46,976 nucleotides of DNA from Rhodoferax sp. Lineage in GTDB: Bacteria > Pseudomonadota > Gammaproteobacteria > Burkholderiales > Burkholderiaceae_C. The notes beneath the pieces were generated by a model. That model was not told the DNA's origin. It ran no database searches and was given only the letters and a program-made list of their open reading frames with translations. The position numbers and the translations under genes were made by a program. Of this stretch, positions 44,134 to 46,976 are shown in pieces; the first letter of the stretch is position 1, and each line of letters starts with the position of its first letter. Location: positions 1 to 46,976 of the forward strand of contig NZ_JAQTXM010000033.1 of assembly GCF_028688795.1 (NCBI RefSeq). Reading direction: 5' to 3'.

Positions 44134-44628
44134 ATGAAAGCCGACCTGCAAACTGAACGATTTAAAGCACTGGATGCCTGCCACCAGCAAATTCACGAGC
44201 ACCTGACGGAGCTGTCTGACCTGATGGACCGACTCGACGCCGACAGTGACAGTGCCCATTGCCGGCAAAAGGCCAAAACCATCGAGGCGTTCTTTTCAGA
44301 AACCGCGCGCACGCACCATGCAGCAGAAGAAAAAGATGTGTTTCCTGGCCTGCTGGCGAGTGACAAACCAGAGGTGGTCCAAGCCGTGCAAATGCTCAAG
44401 CAGGACCACGGCTGGATCGAGCAAAACTGGATTGAACTGGCGCCCATGCTGCGCGCCATTGCGCAGGGTGAAGATTGGGCGGACATGGCGGAGCTTAAAC
44501 ACAACGCCGAGGTGTTTCTGAACCTGTGCCGCGACCACATCGTGCTGGAAGAAACCCTGATTTACCCGGAGGCCAAGGCGCGCCTGGCAGAAGAAATGGC
44601 GGGACGAGCCAAGCGGTTGGCGCATTAG
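44134..44628 (+). CDS. Hemerythrin HHE-domain protein
   Basis: This 164-residue four-helix protein has likely di-iron ligands H17 or H21, H61 or H62 with E66 (ARTHHAAEEKDVFPG), H92 (KQDHGWIEQ) and H135 with E139 (CRDHIVLEETLIYPEA). Hemerythrin-like proteins bind O2 or NO, store iron or relieve nitrosative stress. AAGGAG precedes ATG 44134. FNR/ANR-like sites upstream point to low-oxygen or nitrosative control. It diverges from the oxygen-sensitive Kor operon, so an oxygen-scavenging or FeS-protecting role is a fair inference. Confidence 0.9.
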   Translation: MKADLQTERFKALDACHQQIHEHLTELSDLMDRLDADSDSAHCRQKAKTIEAFFSETARTHHAAEEKDVFPGLLASDKPEVVQAVQMLKQDHGWIEQNWIELAPMLRAIAQGEDWADMAELKHNAEVFLNLCRDHIVLEETLIYPEAKARLAEEMAGRAKRLAH

Positions 44629-44643
44629 TTCTGGCAGAATAAA

Positions 44644-44709
44644 TGCTATCTAATAAATAGCTGCTTGCGCAATTCAAATAAGCGCTTGAAGCCTAAAAAA
44701 CCTTGCAAA
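44644..44709 (+). repeat. Dispersed two-hairpin intergenic repeat, copy 7
   Basis: GCTAT-CTAATA-AATAGC is followed by TGCTTGCGC, then AATAAGCGCTTGAAGCC and AAAAAACC. It lies 15 bp past the hemerythrin stop, in the gene's own orientation. Confidence 0.75.
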
Positions 44710-44857
44710 AATTCGCATACTTGGCGTGACTTGATCTGTCTGGCGTGGCCTTGGCGTGCGCAGCTTTTGTCCGGGATGGGGGCGACGCTTGAGCCCTCGT
44801 TAACTGCAGTCTGAAGGCGTCGACAATCAAGCGCATTCACCAACTGCAAGGATTCTC

Positions 44858-46147
44858 ATGAGCTTATTTGATTGGACCGAAAAAAGTCCTGATGTGTTGC
44901 GCCAAGGCGGCGTGATCGCCCCGGATGAGCGCCTGCCCTGGCCGCAGACCGCGGTGATGGGCCTGCAGCACGTGATTGCCATGTTTGGCGCCACTGTGCT
45001 GGCGCCGATTCTGATGGGGTTCGACCCCAACCTGGCCATTTTGATGAGCGGCATTGGCACGCTGATCTTCTTCTTCATCACCGGCGGCAAGGTGCCAAGC
45101 TATCTGGGTTCGAGCTTTGCTTTCATCGGTGTGGTGATCGCGGCCACCGGCTACGCCGGCAAGGGCCTGAATCCCAACATTGGTGTGGCCCTGGGTGGCA
45201 TCATCGCCTGCGGCGCGCTTTACACCGTCATTGGTTTGCTGGTGCAGATGGTGGGCACTGGCTGGGTGGAGCGGCTGATGCCCCCGGTGGTGACTGGCTC
45301 GGTGGTGGCCGTGATTGGCCTGAACCTGGCCAGCGTGCCGATCAAGAACATGGCAGCGAGCAACTTCGACAGCTGGATGCAGGCGGCCACCTTTGTTTGC
45401 GTGGCGCTGGTAGCGGTGTTCACGCGCGGCATGGTGCAGCGCTTGCTGATTCTGGTGGGGCTGCTGGTGGCCAGTTTGCTTTATGCCCTGCTGACCAACG
45501 GGCTGGGACTGGGCAAGCCGATGGACCTGAGTGGCCTGTTTAACGCGGCCTGGGTCGGCATGCCCGGCTTTGCCGCACCGGTATTTGATTCCAAAGCCAT
45601 GTTGATGATGGCGCCAGTTGCGATCATTCTGGTGGCTGAAAACCTGGGCCACATCAAGGCCGTGACCGCCATGACCGGCAAAAACCTGGACCGTTACATG
45701 GGCCGTGCCTTCATTGGTGATGGCATCGCCACCATGGTGAGCGGCAGCGCCGGCGGCACGGGTGTCACCACTTATGCCGAGAACATTGGTGTCATGGCCG
45801 CCACCAAAATCTACTCGACCGCGATGTTTCTGGTGGCGGCCTTGCTGGCCGTGGTTCTGGGTTTCAGCCCCAAGTTTGGCGCGGTGATTCAGACCATTCC
45901 GCTGCCGGTGATGGGCGGTGTGAGCATTGTGGTGTTTGGCCTGATTGCCGTCGCCGGTGCGCGCATCTGGGTTGAAAACAAAGTGGATTTTTCTGACAAC
46001 AAAAACCTGATCGTGGCCGCCATCACCCTGATTTTGGGCACCGGCGACTTCACCTTGAAGTTTGGAGATTTTGCCCTGGGCGGTATCGGTACCGCCACCT
46101 TTGGCGCAATTGGCTTGTATGCTTTGCTGAATCGTAAATCACGCTGA
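44858..46147 (+). CDS. uraA: NCS2-family nucleobase permease, UraA-like
   Basis: This 429-residue inner-membrane symporter has about 14 helices in the NCS2 (nucleobase:cation) fold. GLQHVIAMFGATVLAPIL, a substrate helix region VAENLGHIKAV, GGTGVTTYAENIGVMAATK and IPLPVMGGVSIVVFG match UraA-type uracil permeases (E. coli has GENIGVMALT). The N-terminal DERLPWPQTAVMGLQH is also typical. AAGGA precedes ATG 44858. No pyrimidine-catabolism genes are beside it. Uracil is the likely substrate, though xanthine or uric acid transporters are related. Confidence 0.9.
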   Translation: MSLFDWTEKSPDVLRQGGVIAPDERLPWPQTAVMGLQHVIAMFGATVLAPILMGFDPNLAILMSGIGTLIFFFITGGKVPSYLGSSFAFIGVVIAATGYAGKGLNPNIGVALGGIIACGALYTVIGLLVQMVGTGWVERLMPPVVTGSVVAVIGLNLASVPIKNMAASNFDSWMQAATFVCVALVAVFTRGMVQRLLILVGLLVASLLYALLTNGLGLGKPMDLSGLFNAAWVGMPGFAAPVFDSKAMLMMAPVAIILVAENLGHIKAVTAMTGKNLDRYMGRAFIGDGIATMVSGSAGGTGVTTYAENIGVMAATKIYSTAMFLVAALLAVVLGFSPKFGAVIQTIPLPVMGGVSIVVFGLIAVAGARIWVENKVDFSDNKNLIVAAITLILGTGDFTLKFGDFALGGIGTATFGAIGLYALLNRKSR

Positions 46148-46195
46148 TTTGCTGGTTTGACTTGAACGGTTCGTTTTATTTATTGAGGTTTGGCA

Positions 46196-46840
46196 ATGCA
46201 ACATAGTGGTTTCAATCTGCGTCAAATGGGCTTGGGCGCCAAACTGGCCCTGAGTAATTTTGTGTTGGTGGCGGTGGTGCTCATGGCCTGTGTGTTGGCC
46301 ATCGGTTATTCGGTGTCCAACACCATTGAGAGTCGGGCCATTGCCGAGGTAACTGACAAAACCAAAATGCTCACCAACCTGATTGAAGGCACTGACCGCG
46401 ACCTGCGCGTGCGCACCGGGGCACTGGCCAAGGCGTTTCAGGGCACGCTCAAAGGCGATTTTGAGCTGCTGCCGGTCACCATTGACATCAAAGGCCGCGC
46501 CACGCCCACCCTCAAGCTTGACGGCAAGGTGCTCAACCTTGACTTTGCGCCGGTAGACCGATTCACCGCCACGACGGGCGCGGTGGCCACCGTGTTTGCC
46601 AAGTCGGGTGACGATTTTGTGCGGGTGACCACATCGCTCAAGACCGACAAAGACGAGCGCGCCATTGGCACCCTGTTGGACCGCAAGCACCCCGGCTACA
46701 AAGCCGCGTTGGCGGGCAGCAGTTTCACCGGCCTGGCGACCTTGTTTGGTCGCCAATACATGACGCAGTACGACCCGATTCGCAATGGGCAGGGCCAAAT
46801 CGTCGGCCTGAGCTTCATTGGGCTGGATTTTTCTGACTAC
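46196..46840 (+). pseudogene. Methyl-accepting chemotaxis protein gene, cut after the Cache domain
   Basis: About 215 host-coded residues remain: a membrane helix (LSNFVLVAVVLMACVLAIGYS), a periplasmic Cache domain of the single-Cache chemoreceptor type (IEGTDRDLRVRTGALAKAF, YMTQYDPIRNGQGQIVGLSF and IGLDFSDYL) and nothing more. The second helix, HAMP and signalling domains are lost. The frame runs on into foreign DNA (LLRPSEVLSG...) to a stop at 46963. GAGG lies 7 nt before ATG 46196. The break coincides with the end of an IS630-like transposase gene on the other strand, so insertion is the likely cause. The gene's 3' part may lie beyond the window. Confidence 0.85.
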
Positions 46841-46843
46841 CTA

Positions 46844-46976
46844 TTGCTCCGGCCTAGTGAAGTATTAAGCGGCATAGCGAACCCGCCGATCCTGAAAGTA
46901 GCCAAGAACGCGCTCAGGAGTTTGCTCCAACATAGTCATATGCGCGGTGGCCGCTTCGCGTAACTTTGCCTTCGTT
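46844..46976 (-). mobile_element. End of an IS630-like insertion sequence (runs off right edge)
   Basis: Foreign sequence begins between about 46838 and 46864 and continues past the edge. The outer limit is uncertain. A TA at 46842-46843 is a fitting target, since IS630 elements insert at TA, but the terminal repeat cannot be checked without the other end. Confidence 0.55.
46865..46975 (-). CDS. IS630-like transposase, C-terminal fragment
   Basis: The minus strand gives 36 residues before TAA 46865-46867, including AKLREAATAHMTMLEQ, ERVLGYFQDRRVRYAA and the stop. The ending 'RV..YF..(R)VRYAA' is characteristic of IS630-family transposases as I remember them. The DDE catalytic core lies outside the window. 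This fragment explains the chimeric tail of the chemoreceptor reading frame on the plus strand. Confidence 0.6.
   Translation of the reverse strand, partial: TKAKLREAATAHMTMLEQTPERVLGYFQDRRVRYAA

Overview
The window looks like chromosomal DNA from a betaproteobacterium of the Comamonadaceae, probably close to Rhodoferax or Polaromonas. This is inferred from gene content: DctPQM TRAP transporters, a DctS/DctR-type two-component pair, a class I PHA synthase, a KorABC-type 2-oxoacid oxidoreductase, and a small two-hairpin intergenic repeat present seven times. No rRNA, tRNA, CRISPR array or prophage was seen. Transposase-like remnants lie at both edges. The right one is IS630-like and cuts a chemotaxis receptor gene.

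Layout. 0-5 kb: an FAD-linked D-lactate/glycolate-type dehydrogenase diverges from a REC-REC-histidine kinase. These are followed by a cobalamin adenosyltransferase, a YdcH-family protein, a hotdog thioesterase and a small SSB-like protein. 5-9.7 kb: a zinc metallopeptidase, then a minus-strand group of an OmpA/Pal-like lipoprotein, an SHP-like cytochrome, a universal stress protein and a small unknown protein read from a near-consensus sigma70 promoter, then an MBL-fold hydrolase. 9.8-15.5 kb: a DctPQM TRAP operon, a methyl-accepting chemotaxis protein and a second, orphan DctP. The dctP operon and the chemoreceptor gene share an almost identical upstream block at identical spacing from their predicted promoters.

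15.6-27.7 kb is the most unusual part: twelve genes, all on the minus strand. In transcription order they are a ProXWV glycine betaine importer, DUF3014, a fused HAD phosphatase-GT20 protein (probable glucosylglycerol synthase, GgpPS), an SH3 protein, a PfkB kinase, a GH4 glycosidase, a PIG-L deacetylase, a SIS-domain isomerase/deaminase and an MscS channel. I read it as an osmoadaptation block that encloses a tightly packed glycoside or amino-sugar pathway.

28-38.6 kb: an MFS transporter, an MDR oxidoreductase, a LapA-domain protein, the DctS/DctR-like pair (candidate regulator of the TRAP genes), a phosphofructokinase with mixed active-site residues, a thioredoxin-like protein, a membrane-anchored Mrr-like protein, a YebC-family protein and PhaC. 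38.6-47 kb: a CBS-domain protein, a translationally coupled 2-oxoacid oxidoreductase operon (KorC-KorA-KorB), a divergent hemerythrin behind two FNR/ANR-like sites, a UraA-type permease and the truncated chemoreceptor.
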